Of a stretch of 7,021 nt of DNA, positions 1 through 5,415 are shown piece after piece. The notes beneath the pieces were generated by a model, which worked only from the letters and a program-made list of their open reading frames with translations, ran no database searches and had not been told where the DNA came from. The DNA comes from DATBDM01 sp036269915 (GTDB taxonomy: Bacteria > Actinomycetota > Thermoleophilia > Solirubrobacterales > Solirubrobacteraceae), in the NCBI GenBank assembly GCA_036269915.1, contig DATBDM010000009.1:1-7021 (forward strand), read 5' to 3'. Made by a program: the position numbers and the translations under genes. Position 1 is the first letter of the stretch. Each line of letters opens with the position of its first letter.

Positions 1-78
1 GGACTCAACTACGCCGGCGCCGTCTTCGCGTGCGAGCTGCTGGCCAGGATTGACGCGCTCGAAGCGCGCCGGCCCTGA
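1..78 (+). CDS. 3' end of an unrecognised protein-coding gene (partial)
   Basis: Reading frame 1 is open from the left edge to a TGA at 76-78 and gives 25 residues, beginning GLNYAGAVFACELLARIDAL and ending EARRP. Nearly every codon ends in G or C, as in the real genes of the window, and the predicted tail is a hydrophobic/amphipathic helix followed by a basic end, as expected of a genuine C-terminus. The gene starts outside the window, so family and function cannot be assigned. It runs in the same direction as the sigma factor gene, but the 198-bp gap makes co-transcription uncertain. A chance open frame is possible in DNA this GC-rich. Confidence 0.5.
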   Translation, partial: GLNYAGAVFACELLARIDALEARRP

Positions 79-160
79 CGCAGGGGTGGACAGCTCGGCG
101 ATCCGGTCTACTCCATTGGGTGTGGCGGCGCGGCCCGCGTACCCGGACCCGCACGATCTT

Positions 161-189
161 CGGTCAAAGTGGGTGCTCCCGCCTAGGAC
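161..189 (+). promoter_or_regulatory. Weak candidate promoter for the sigma factor gene
   Basis: CGGTCA (161-166), 17 nt, then TAGGAC (184-189) resembles a -35/-10 pair. It would start transcription near 196 and leave a leader of about 80 nt. The same GGTCA-spacer-TA(G/T)GAC arrangement is seen before the treT-like gene. The match to TTGACA/TATAAT is only partial, and in GC-rich DNA such matches can arise by chance. Confidence 0.2.
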
Positions 190-262
190 GAGGAAGCACA
201 CGCACAGCCGCGAAACGTGCGCACGACGGGGAAGCTCGCCGCGCCGCCCGTATGTGTCGCCC

Positions 263-270
263 AGGGAGGA
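263..270 (+). promoter_or_regulatory. Ribosome binding site that fixes the sigma factor start
   Basis: AGGGAGGA lies 6 nt before the GTG at 277. It is the strongest Shine-Dalgarno sequence in the window. It decides the start in favour of GTG 277 over the in-frame upstream GTG at 217, whose extra 20 residues look non-conserved and which has no comparable site. Confidence 0.8.
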
Positions 271-276
271 CTGACC

Positions 277-1098
277 GTGGATCACGAGCGCAGGCTGGAC
301 GACGCCATCCGCATCCTCGCCGACCGGCCGGAGGGGCTGCCGCGCGGGCTGATCGAGGCGGCCAAGGAGGGCGACGGGCGCGCGCTCAACCAGGTGGTCG
401 AGGCGCACCTGCCGCGAATCGACGCGCTGGCGCGCCACTACGCCGTCGTCCCGCATGTCGAGCGGCTCGAGCTCGTGCAGGAGGGCGTGGCCGGGCTGCT
501 CCAAGCGCTGCAGCACTACGACCCGGCGACCGGGACGCCGCTGTGGGCCTACGCGCGCCCGACGGTCGAGCGCTCGATGCGCCGCCTGCTGGCGGAGCTG
601 GGCGACGCCGCGTCGCTGTCGGACGGCGCGCTGCGGCGGCTGTCGCGGCTCAAGACCGCCGAGGACGAGCTGATGGGCGAGCAGCACCGCCTGCCCTCCC
701 GCGACGAGATCGCGCAGCGCGCGGGCGTCGATCGCGACGAGGCGGCCCGCGTGTTCGCCGCGGCGAGGCCGCCGCGCTCGTTCCAGGAGCCGATCACCGC
801 CGAGGACGGCGGCGTGATCGGCAGCCTCGGCGACCTCGTGGACGACCCGCGCGCGACCGACGCCTACGACAGCGTGCTCGACCACATCGAGGCCGAGGAG
901 CTGCAGTCGCTGCTGTCGGTGCTCTCGCCGCGCGAGCGGCGCGTGCTCAACGCGCGCTACGGGCTGGACGGCGTCGAGCGCAGCCGCCGGGAGGTCGCCG
1001 AGGAGCTGGGCGTGAGTGTCAGCCGCGTGCGCGACATCGAGGCGCGCGCGCTGGCCAAGCTACGCCGCGCGGCGGTCACCGCCGGCGTGGCCCGCTAA
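277..1098 (+). CDS. RNA polymerase sigma-70 family sigma factor (alternative, group 2/3-like)
   Basis: A 273-residue sigma factor that would direct core RNA polymerase to a subset of promoters. Region 2 spans about residues 40-108, with the core-binding signature LELVQEGVAGLLQAL and YDPATG. Region 3 is about 112-185 (helical LPSRDEIAQRAGV, then a SFQEPI segment like SLDAP in relatives). Region 4 is about 205-266 with LSPRERRVLNARYGL and a helix-turn-helix at about 236-262 (VAEELGVSVSRVRDIEARAL). There is no long region 1.1, so it is not a full-size primary factor. In place of the paired tryptophans of primary sigmas it has YARPTVERSMRRLL, which resembles the A-x-PT-(I/V) stretch of SigB/SigF types, whereas region 4 looks RpoD-like. 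No anti-sigma gene is adjacent. The stop codon touches the left arm of an inverted repeat. Its position beside stress genes suggests a stress role (inference). Confidence 0.93.
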   Translation: MDHERRLDDAIRILADRPEGLPRGLIEAAKEGDGRALNQVVEAHLPRIDALARHYAVVPHVERLELVQEGVAGLLQALQHYDPATGTPLWAYARPTVERSMRRLLAELGDAASLSDGALRRLSRLKTAEDELMGEQHRLPSRDEIAQRAGVDRDEAARVFAAARPPRSFQEPITAEDGGVIGSLGDLVDDPRATDAYDSVLDHIEAEELQSLLSVLSPRERRVLNARYGLDGVERSRREVAEELGVSVSRVRDIEARALAKLRRAAVTAGVAR

Positions 1099-1258
1099 GC
1101 CCGGATCCACCGATTCTCGCAGGCCCTTGCGACCGTGGACAGCGCTCCTCGCCGATCGGCCGGGACCCAAAGGGACCACCCTGAGGGTGCCCGGCCGATC
1201 GACGATCAGCGGTGCCCACGACCACGAGTCATCCACGATCTATCGGTGGATTCGGGCT
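1098..1258. repeat. Nested inverted-repeat element filling the convergent spacer
   Basis: A 17-nt arm at 1098-1114 (AGCCCGGATCCACCGAT) is matched inverted at 1242-1258 with a single difference (G1104 against T1252, a G-U pair in a plus-strand transcript). Inside it sits a second, perfect 12-bp inverted repeat (1153-1164 and 1190-1201). A third partial copy of the outer motif, ATCCACGAT, occurs at 1231-1239 directly beside the right arm and could form a competing hairpin. The sequence GCTAAG occurs in direct orientation at 1094-1099 and 1256-1261. The left arm begins at the last base of the sigma factor stop codon, and the right arm ends 8 bp from the stop of the opposing gene. It could be a bidirectional termination structure or a short intergenic repeat element. 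No transposase is present. Confidence 0.7.
1153..1201. terminator. Bidirectional intrinsic-type terminator hairpin between convergent genes
   Basis: CGATCGGCCGGG (1153-1164) pairs perfectly with CCCGGCCGATCG (1190-1201). The 25-nt interior can fold further, either as two small hairpins (CCC-AAA-GGG and CACCC-TGA-GGGTG at 1177-1189) or as a continued stem (ACCC 1165-1168 with GGGT 1185-1188, and GGG 1172-1174 with CCC 1179-1181). It lies between two genes that end towards it, the expected place for a shared terminator. No T-run follows on either strand, which is common in GC-rich actinobacteria but leaves termination unproved. Confidence 0.6.
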
Positions 1259-1266
1259 AAGGGCGC

Positions 1267-1632
1267 TCAGCGGACGTCGGCCTCCCGCAGGGCCTCGAGC
1301 ATGCCGTGCAGGTGCGCGGCGGCTCTCCCGACGTCCGTGTACTTGCGCTGGCCGGCGCGCGACTCCGCCGCGAGGACGCCGCAGCGGTGCACGTCGTGGA
1401 AGTCGCCGTAGGGAAACTTGTAATAGCGCTTGGTCTCCTTGGGCCGCTTGTCGTCGACGGCGAGATGCCAGCGCCCGTACGCGGCCCACCCGTGCTCGGC
1501 AATGAAGTCGTTCTCCTGCTGCGCCGACGGCTGGTGCTCGCTCCACGCGTCGCGCTCGTCGAGCACGATCCGCCGCTCGCGCACCAGCCGCTGTGCGTGG
1601 TCGTATCCCGGGTTGTTCAGCTTGACCGCCAT
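1267..1632 (-). CDS. Small conserved hypothetical protein
   Basis: A 121-residue soluble protein with no signal peptide or membrane segment. It is rich in aromatic, His and charged residues: DERDAWSEHQPS at about 25-36, GWAAYGRWHL at 48-57, YKFPYGDFHDVHRCGVLAAE at 71-90, then SRAGQ and AAAHLHGML near the end. From memory the segments AYGRWHL, YKFPYGDF and VHRCGVLAAESRAG recur in an uncharacterised actinobacterial family; I did not search, and I know of no assigned function. The start is firm: GAAGGAG lies 7 nt before the ATG. It begins 15 bp after the stop of the PRT-esterase gene on the same strand, so the two are probably co-transcribed with this one second, ending at the inverted-repeat spacer. 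The conserved His, Cys, Asp and Glu residues could suit a metal or catalytic site, but this is speculation. Confidence 0.88.
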   Translation of the reverse strand: MAVKLNNPGYDHAQRLVRERRIVLDERDAWSEHQPSAQQENDFIAEHGWAAYGRWHLAVDDKRPKETKRYYKFPYGDFHDVHRCGVLAAESRAGQRKYTDVGRAAAHLHGMLEALREADVR

Positions 1633-1639
1633 CGCGTCG

Positions 1640-1646
1640 CTCCTTC
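1640..1646 (-). promoter_or_regulatory. Ribosome binding site of the small hypothetical gene
   Basis: Read on the minus strand, GAAGGAG lies 7 nt before the ATG at 1632 and one base after the upstream stop codon (1650-1648). The whole site fits into the 15-bp gap between the two genes, which points to translation of a shared mRNA. Confidence 0.75.
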
Positions 1647-1647
1647 G

Positions 1648-3591
1648 TCACACGCCGGACGGATAGGTGTCCGGCAGCTCGCCCGCCGTCCACTCGCTGG
1701 TCCGCTCGAGCGGCTCGAGCGCGTGGCTCTCGTCGATGTGGATCACCGCGTCGAACTGATCGGCGATGCGCGCGTGGAAGTAGTGCGAGACCCGCTCGGT
1801 CTCCGGGCGGTACACCACGCCGATCGCGCGCTCGAGCCGACGGCCGCGCAGCCCGGCGGGGTCAAGCAAGAAGCGATCGACCTCTCGCTCGTGAAAGAGC
1901 TCCTCCCAGCTGCCGGGGAGCGCGCGCCGGACCCGCTTGCGCTCGGCCGGGCCGCCCCAGTCCGACGCGGCGGTCACCGTGCCCTGGTAGGTGGTGAAGC
2001 CGACGAGCAGCGGCTCGCCGTCGTGGCGCTCCCGCACCAGGTTGCCCAGGTTCACCTGGCCGGCCTGGGCGAGCTCGGTCGCCCGCTCGTCGCCCAGGTG
2101 CGAGTTGTGCGCCCACACGACGACCTTGCCCGAGCCGCCTTGGCGCTCGAGGTGACCCGACAGCGTCTCGAGCGTCCGGGCCATGTGGCGGTCGCGCAGG
2201 TTCCAGCTCGCCACGCCGCCGCGGAACATCGCGCGGTAGTACTCCTCCGCGTCGACGACGAGCTGCGCGTTCTGCTCGGCGAAGAACTGGGCGTCGGCCT
2301 CGAGCGGTGCGTCGTCGGCCAGCCGGCGCAGCTCGAGCAGCTGCTCCACGGCGTTGCGCTCGCACGGCTCGGCGCCCGCCAGGCCCGCCTCGTACGCGTA
2401 CACCTGCGGGTCGCGCCCGAACTGCTCGAAGCAGGCGTAGCGCTCGCGGGCCCGTTGCGCCGCCGCGGGGTCGACGCGGTCCAGGTACTCGACCACCGCC
2501 TCGATCGACGTGTAGAGGCTGTAGAGGTCGAGGCCGTAGAAGCCGACCTTGGCCGCCCCTGGCCCGAGCGCGTCGTTGTACTCGCGCAGCAGCGTGACGA
2601 ACTCGGCCACCTCGACGTTGCGCCACATCCACACCGGGAAGCGCCGGAAGTCGCCGAGCGCCTCGTCGGCGGTCCGGTCGTCGCTCGCCGCCCGCACGAA
2701 GCGGTTGACCCGGTAGGCGTCGGGCCAGTCGGCCTCGACCGCCACCGCGGCGAACCCTGCCTCGACGACCAGGCGCTCCGTGATCTCCGCGCGCCGGCGG
2801 TAGAACTCCTGCGTGCCGTGGGAGGCCTCACCGATGAGCACGTAGCGCGCCCGCATCGCCCGTTCGACGAGCACGTCGTAGTCGGTGGGATCACCGCGCA
2901 GCTTCCGCACCGCCTCGGGCGGCCGCGCGGCGGGCGGCCGGCGCGTCGTCTCGAGCAGCGCCCGCAGCTCGCCGTCGGTGGTCTGGGCGAAGTCGTCGTA
3001 CCACTCGCCCACGGCGTCCAGCGGCTCGGGCGTGAGCGGGCACACCACCTCGTCGGCGACCCCGCGCAGCGCGTCGCAGGTCCGCGGGTCCGCGACCGGA
3101 GCGGCCGCCACCAGCCGCGCGGGCTCGTCGGCGCGGGCGGCGGCGAGCGCGGCCAGCATCGTCGCGCCGGTGGCCAGACCGTCGTCGACCAGGATCACCG
3201 TGCGGCCGGCCAGGTCCGGCGGTGGCCGGTCGCCGCGGTAGGCCCGCTCCCGGCGGTGCAGCTCGCGCCGCTCCTTGGCGTCGATCGCCTCGATCCACTC
3301 GGCCGGCAGCCCGAGCGACTCGATCAGCGCGGTGTCGAGGACACGGACGCCGCCCGTGGCGATCGCGCCGAGCGCGTACTCCTCGTGCCCGGGCACGCCG
3401 AGCTTGCGCACGAGGAACACGTCAAGCGGCGCGTCCAGGGCCGTGGCGACCTCGTGCGCCACCGGCACGCCGCCGCGCGGCAGCCCGAGCACGACCACGT
3501 CGTCGCGCCCGGCGTACTCACGCAGATGCTCGGCGAGCCGGCGCCCGGCGTCGCTGCGGTCCCGGTAGCGCCGGAGGGTCGCGGACTCCAC
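1648..3591 (-). CDS. Fusion of a phosphoribosyltransferase domain and an erythromycin-esterase-like domain
   Basis: A 647-residue two-domain cytoplasmic protein. The N-terminal part (about 8-215) is a type I phosphoribosyltransferase of the COG1926 kind: VVVLGLPRGGVPVA at about 32-45, FLVRKLGVPGHEEYALGAIA at 59-78, and the PRPP loop VILVDDGLATGATM at 132-145. The C-terminal part (about 235-625) is an erythromycin-esterase/succinoglycan-biosynthesis-type domain (COG2312 kind): GEASHGT at 254-260 with the expected Glu255 and His258, VEADWPD with Glu286, and WAHNSHLGD with His495 and His498. The active-site residues known from EreA/EreB-type enzymes appear intact, so it is probably an active hydrolase, but macrolide resistance should not be assumed; most chromosomal members have unknown substrates. 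The linker (216-234) is Pro/Arg-rich. The start is a GTG at 3591 with no clear Shine-Dalgarno; no better start is visible. It leads a two-gene unit with the small protein downstream and diverges from treT. Confidence 0.93.
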   Translation of the reverse strand: MESATLRRYRDRSDAGRRLAEHLREYAGRDDVVVLGLPRGGVPVAHEVATALDAPLDVFLVRKLGVPGHEEYALGAIATGGVRVLDTALIESLGLPAEWIEAIDAKERRELHRRERAYRGDRPPPDLAGRTVILVDDGLATGATMLAALAAARADEPARLVAAAPVADPRTCDALRGVADEVVCPLTPEPLDAVGEWYDDFAQTTDGELRALLETTRRPPAARPPEAVRKLRGDPTDYDVLVERAMRARYVLIGEASHGTQEFYRRRAEITERLVVEAGFAAVAVEADWPDAYRVNRFVRAASDDRTADEALGDFRRFPVWMWRNVEVAEFVTLLREYNDALGPGAAKVGFYGLDLYSLYTSIEAVVEYLDRVDPAAAQRARERYACFEQFGRDPQVYAYEAGLAGAEPCERNAVEQLLELRRLADDAPLEADAQFFAEQNAQLVVDAEEYYRAMFRGGVASWNLRDRHMARTLETLSGHLERQGGSGKVVVWAHNSHLGDERATELAQAGQVNLGNLVRERHDGEPLLVGFTTYQGTVTAASDWGGPAERKRVRRALPGSWEELFHEREVDRFLLDPAGLRGRRLERAIGVVYRPETERVSHYFHARIADQFDAVIHIDESHALEPLERTSEWTAGELPDTYPSGV

Positions 3592-3628
3592 CTGGTGGTT
3601 GCTAGGCCGTTCGGCCCGCGATTCGAGG

Positions 3629-3656
3629 TGGTCATGCGTTTGCGCGGGCCTATGAC
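3629..3656 (+). promoter_or_regulatory. Candidate leaderless promoter of the trehalose synthase gene
   Basis: TGGTCA (3629-3634), a 16-nt spacer and TATGAC (3651-3656). The first T of the -10 element lies exactly 12 nt before the A of the ATG at 3663, which would put the transcription start on the start codon. The AGGAG at 3657-3661 is only 1 nt from the ATG, too close to act as a normal ribosome binding site, and this supports the leaderless reading. The location in a 71-bp divergent spacer also requires a promoter here. Confidence 0.4.
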
Positions 3657-3662
3657 AGGAGC

Positions 3663-5081
3663 ATGCCGACCGATATCCCGATCTCGCCGATGGGCGTCGA
3701 GCGGTTTCGCGAGGTCCTCCTCCCGGAGCGCTTCGAGGCGTTCGAGCACAGCCTCGACGACGCGCGCGCGATGCTCGAGGGCCGCGTCGTCTGGAACGTC
3801 AACTCCACGGCGAAGGGCGGCGGGGTGGTGGAGCTGCTCAACCCGCTCGTGGCCTACGCGCGGGGCGCAGGCGTGGATGCTCGCTGGGTGGTCATCGACG
3901 GCACCGCCGGCTTCTTCGCGGTGACCAAGCGCATCCACAACCACCTGCACGGCGCCGCTGGCGACGGCCTGCCGCTCGACGAGCGGGCTCGTCGCGTCTA
4001 CGAGCAGGTCCTGTCCGACAACGCGCGCGAGCTCACGCCGCGCGTACAGCCCGGCGACGTCGTGATCCTCCATGACCCGCAGACCGCCGGGCTGGTCTCG
4101 GCCCTGCGCGACGCCGGCGCGATGGTGATCTGGCGCTGCCACGTCGGGCTCGACACGCCCAACGAGCTGGCCCGCGAGGCGTGGCGCTTCCTGGCGCCCT
4201 ACCTGGTCGACGCTGAGCGCTACGTGTTCTCCCGCGAGTCGTTCGCGTGGGAGGGCCTGGACCGCGAGCGCATCGTGGTGATCGCACCGACCATCGACGT
4301 GTTCTCGCCCAAGAACGAGGACCTGCCCCACGACACCGTGGTCACGGTGTTGCATGCGGCGGGCATCGTCGCCGGCGACGGCCGCCCCGCCACCTTCCGC
4401 CACCACGACGGCACGCCCGGCCGGGTTGAGCGCCGGGCCACGATGGTCGAGGACGAGCCGCTCACGCTCGACACGCCCGTCGTGCTCCAGGTCTCGCGCT
4501 GGGACCTGCTCAAGGACCCGCTCGGCGTCATCCGCGGCTTCGCCGAGCACGTGCCGCCGGAGACCGGCGCTCACCTGGTCTACGCCGGCCCGGCCGTCGA
4601 GGCGGTGGCCGACGACCCGGAGGGCGCGCAGGTGCTGCGCGAGGCGATCGAATTGCGCGAGTCGCTGCCCGAGCCGCAGCGCCGCCGCATCCACTTCGCC
4701 ACGCTGCCCATGGATGACCAGCAGGAGAACGCGGTCATGGTCAACGCGCTCCAACGCCACGCCCAGGTGGTCGTGCAGAAGAGCCTCGCCGAGGGCTTCG
4801 GGCTCACGGTGGCCGAGGCGATGTGGAAGGCGCGGCCGATGGTCGCGTCGCGGATCGGCGGGATCCAGGATCAGATCGTGCACGGCGAGAGCGGAATCCT
4901 GCTCGACGACCCGCGCGACCTGGCCGCCTACGGCGCCGCGGTGACCGATCTGCTGAGCGACCGCGAGCGTGCGGCGCGGATCGGGCAGGCGGCGCGCGAG
5001 CGGGTGCGCGACCACTTCATCAGCCCGAACAGCCTCCTCAGCTACATCGGCGTGCTCCGCGGGCTGCTCGTGCCGGCCTGA
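3663..5081 (+). CDS. treT: Trehalose synthase, glycosyltransferring (TreT-type, GT4 family)
   Basis: A 472-residue retaining glycosyltransferase expected to join NDP-glucose and glucose into trehalose (reversibly) in the cytoplasm. The N-terminal Rossmann domain carries KGGGVVELL (51-59), the GGG loop of this family, then VILHDPQTAGL (134-144) and IWRCHVGLDTPN (156-167), both typical of TreT. The C-terminal donor-binding domain has VSRWDLLKDPLGVI (277-290) with the phosphate-binding Arg279 and Lys284, and the GT4 E-x7-E signature EGFGLTVAE (Glu377 and Glu385). Length matches the family. TreT enzymes are characterised from Pyrococcus/Thermococcus and, to my knowledge, Rubrobacter. A related nucleotide-sugar GT4 with another acceptor cannot be excluded. 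No other trehalose gene is in the window. The ATG at 3663 is the only reasonable start; it sits behind a badly spaced AGGAG. Confidence 0.88.
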   Translation: MPTDIPISPMGVERFREVLLPERFEAFEHSLDDARAMLEGRVVWNVNSTAKGGGVVELLNPLVAYARGAGVDARWVVIDGTAGFFAVTKRIHNHLHGAAGDGLPLDERARRVYEQVLSDNARELTPRVQPGDVVILHDPQTAGLVSALRDAGAMVIWRCHVGLDTPNELAREAWRFLAPYLVDAERYVFSRESFAWEGLDRERIVVIAPTIDVFSPKNEDLPHDTVVTVLHAAGIVAGDGRPATFRHHDGTPGRVERRATMVEDEPLTLDTPVVLQVSRWDLLKDPLGVIRGFAEHVPPETGAHLVYAGPAVEAVADDPEGAQVLREAIELRESLPEPQRRRIHFATLPMDDQQENAVMVNALQRHAQVVVQKSLAEGFGLTVAEAMWKARPMVASRIGGIQDQIVHGESGILLDDPRDLAAYGAAVTDLLSDRERAARIGQAARERVRDHFISPNSLLSYIGVLRGLLVPA

Positions 5082-5093
5082 CGGCGCGGCCGC

Positions 5094-5366
5094 TCACTCG
5101 TTCGAGCGCAGGTACTCGAGGTAGAACGGGCGCAGCGCGTCGGCGATCTCCCCGCGCCGGGCGTCGACGAGGTCGTCCACGTGCCCGCGCAGGGTCATGA
5201 TGTCGGCGACCGCCTCGTCGAGGCGCCCCGCGGCGGCCTCGGCGGCCGGCAACAGCTCGAGCAGGCGCCAGAAGAAGCCGATGTCGTGACGGCGAATCGC
5301 CTGCTGCACCGCGAGATCATGCAGCGCCTGCGAGGAGAGCTGCTCCAGCGCGTCGCCCGCCTCCAT
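5094..5366 (-). CDS. Small helical hypothetical protein
   Basis: A 90-residue, mostly helical, acidic protein that I do not recognise. It contains ALEQLSSQALHDLAVQQAIRR, a short hydrophobic stretch FFWRLLELLPAAEAA, then a heptad-like acidic helix (RLDEAVADIMTLRGHVDDLV) and ends RPFYLEYLRSNE. No transmembrane segment or signal peptide is evident. I chose the ATG at 5366 because GGGGTGG lies 8 nt upstream; the alternative GTG at 5378 would add MAEP but has its AAGGG directly abutting the start. The gene converges on treT with a gap of 12 bp and diverges from usp with about 50 bp between them. Codon use matches the neighbours, so it looks real. It may be a small regulatory or partner protein; the sequence does not say which. 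Confidence 0.75.
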   Translation of the reverse strand: MEAGDALEQLSSQALHDLAVQQAIRRHDIGFFWRLLELLPAAEAAAGRLDEAVADIMTLRGHVDDLVDARRGEIADALRPFYLEYLRSNE

Positions 5367-5381
5367 CGGCTCAGCCACCCC

Positions 5382-5409
5382 TTGATCGGGCGCCCCCGTG
5401 CCCTATGGC
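5382..5409 (+). promoter_or_regulatory. Candidate leaderless promoter of the universal stress protein gene
   Basis: TTGATC (5382-5387), a 16-nt spacer and TATGGC (5404-5409). The -10 element begins exactly 12 nt before the GTG start at 5416, the same geometry as before the trehalose synthase gene. No Shine-Dalgarno sequence precedes the GTG, and the frame is closed by a TGA at 5410-5412, so the start cannot lie further upstream. Confidence 0.45.
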
Positions 5410-5415
5410 TGAAGC

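Noticed and set aside
217..276. Upstream GTG start giving a 293-residue sigma factor
   Set aside because: The AGGGAGGA site 6 nt before GTG 277 fixes the shorter form, and the extra 20 residues do not look sigma-like.
120..1184. A 354-codon plus-strand open frame overlapping the sigma factor
   Set aside because: It is Arg/Ala/Gly-rich low-complexity sequence in another frame of the sigma factor gene, with no ribosome binding site or motif.
1098..1258. CRISPR-like or tandem repeat array
   Set aside because: The copies are inverted and nested with no regular spacer; only one further partial direct copy exists.
1648..3591. Reading the fusion gene as a macrolide-resistance gene
   Set aside because: The esterase fold and active-site motifs are present, but most chromosomal members have other, unknown substrates, and the PRT fusion and genomic context give no sign of a resistance cassette.
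1306..3924. An 872-codon open frame on the plus strand opposite the PRT-esterase gene
   Set aside because: It is antisense to a gene with clear domain motifs. The translation is low-complexity, dominated by Arg, Ala, Val, Leu, His and Gly, with no recognisable domain, as expected from the complement of GC-rich codons.
3324..5015. A 563-codon open frame on the minus strand opposite treT
   Set aside because: Its product has the same His/Asp/Arg/Val-rich shadow composition and it runs across both the divergent spacer and the start of the esterase fusion gene. The plus-strand GT4 motifs show which strand codes.
5073..5093. Possible terminator hairpin between treT and the small minus-strand gene
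   Set aside because: Only CGGCC/GGCCG (5 bp) around a 9-nt loop can pair, which is expected by chance in such GC-rich sequence.
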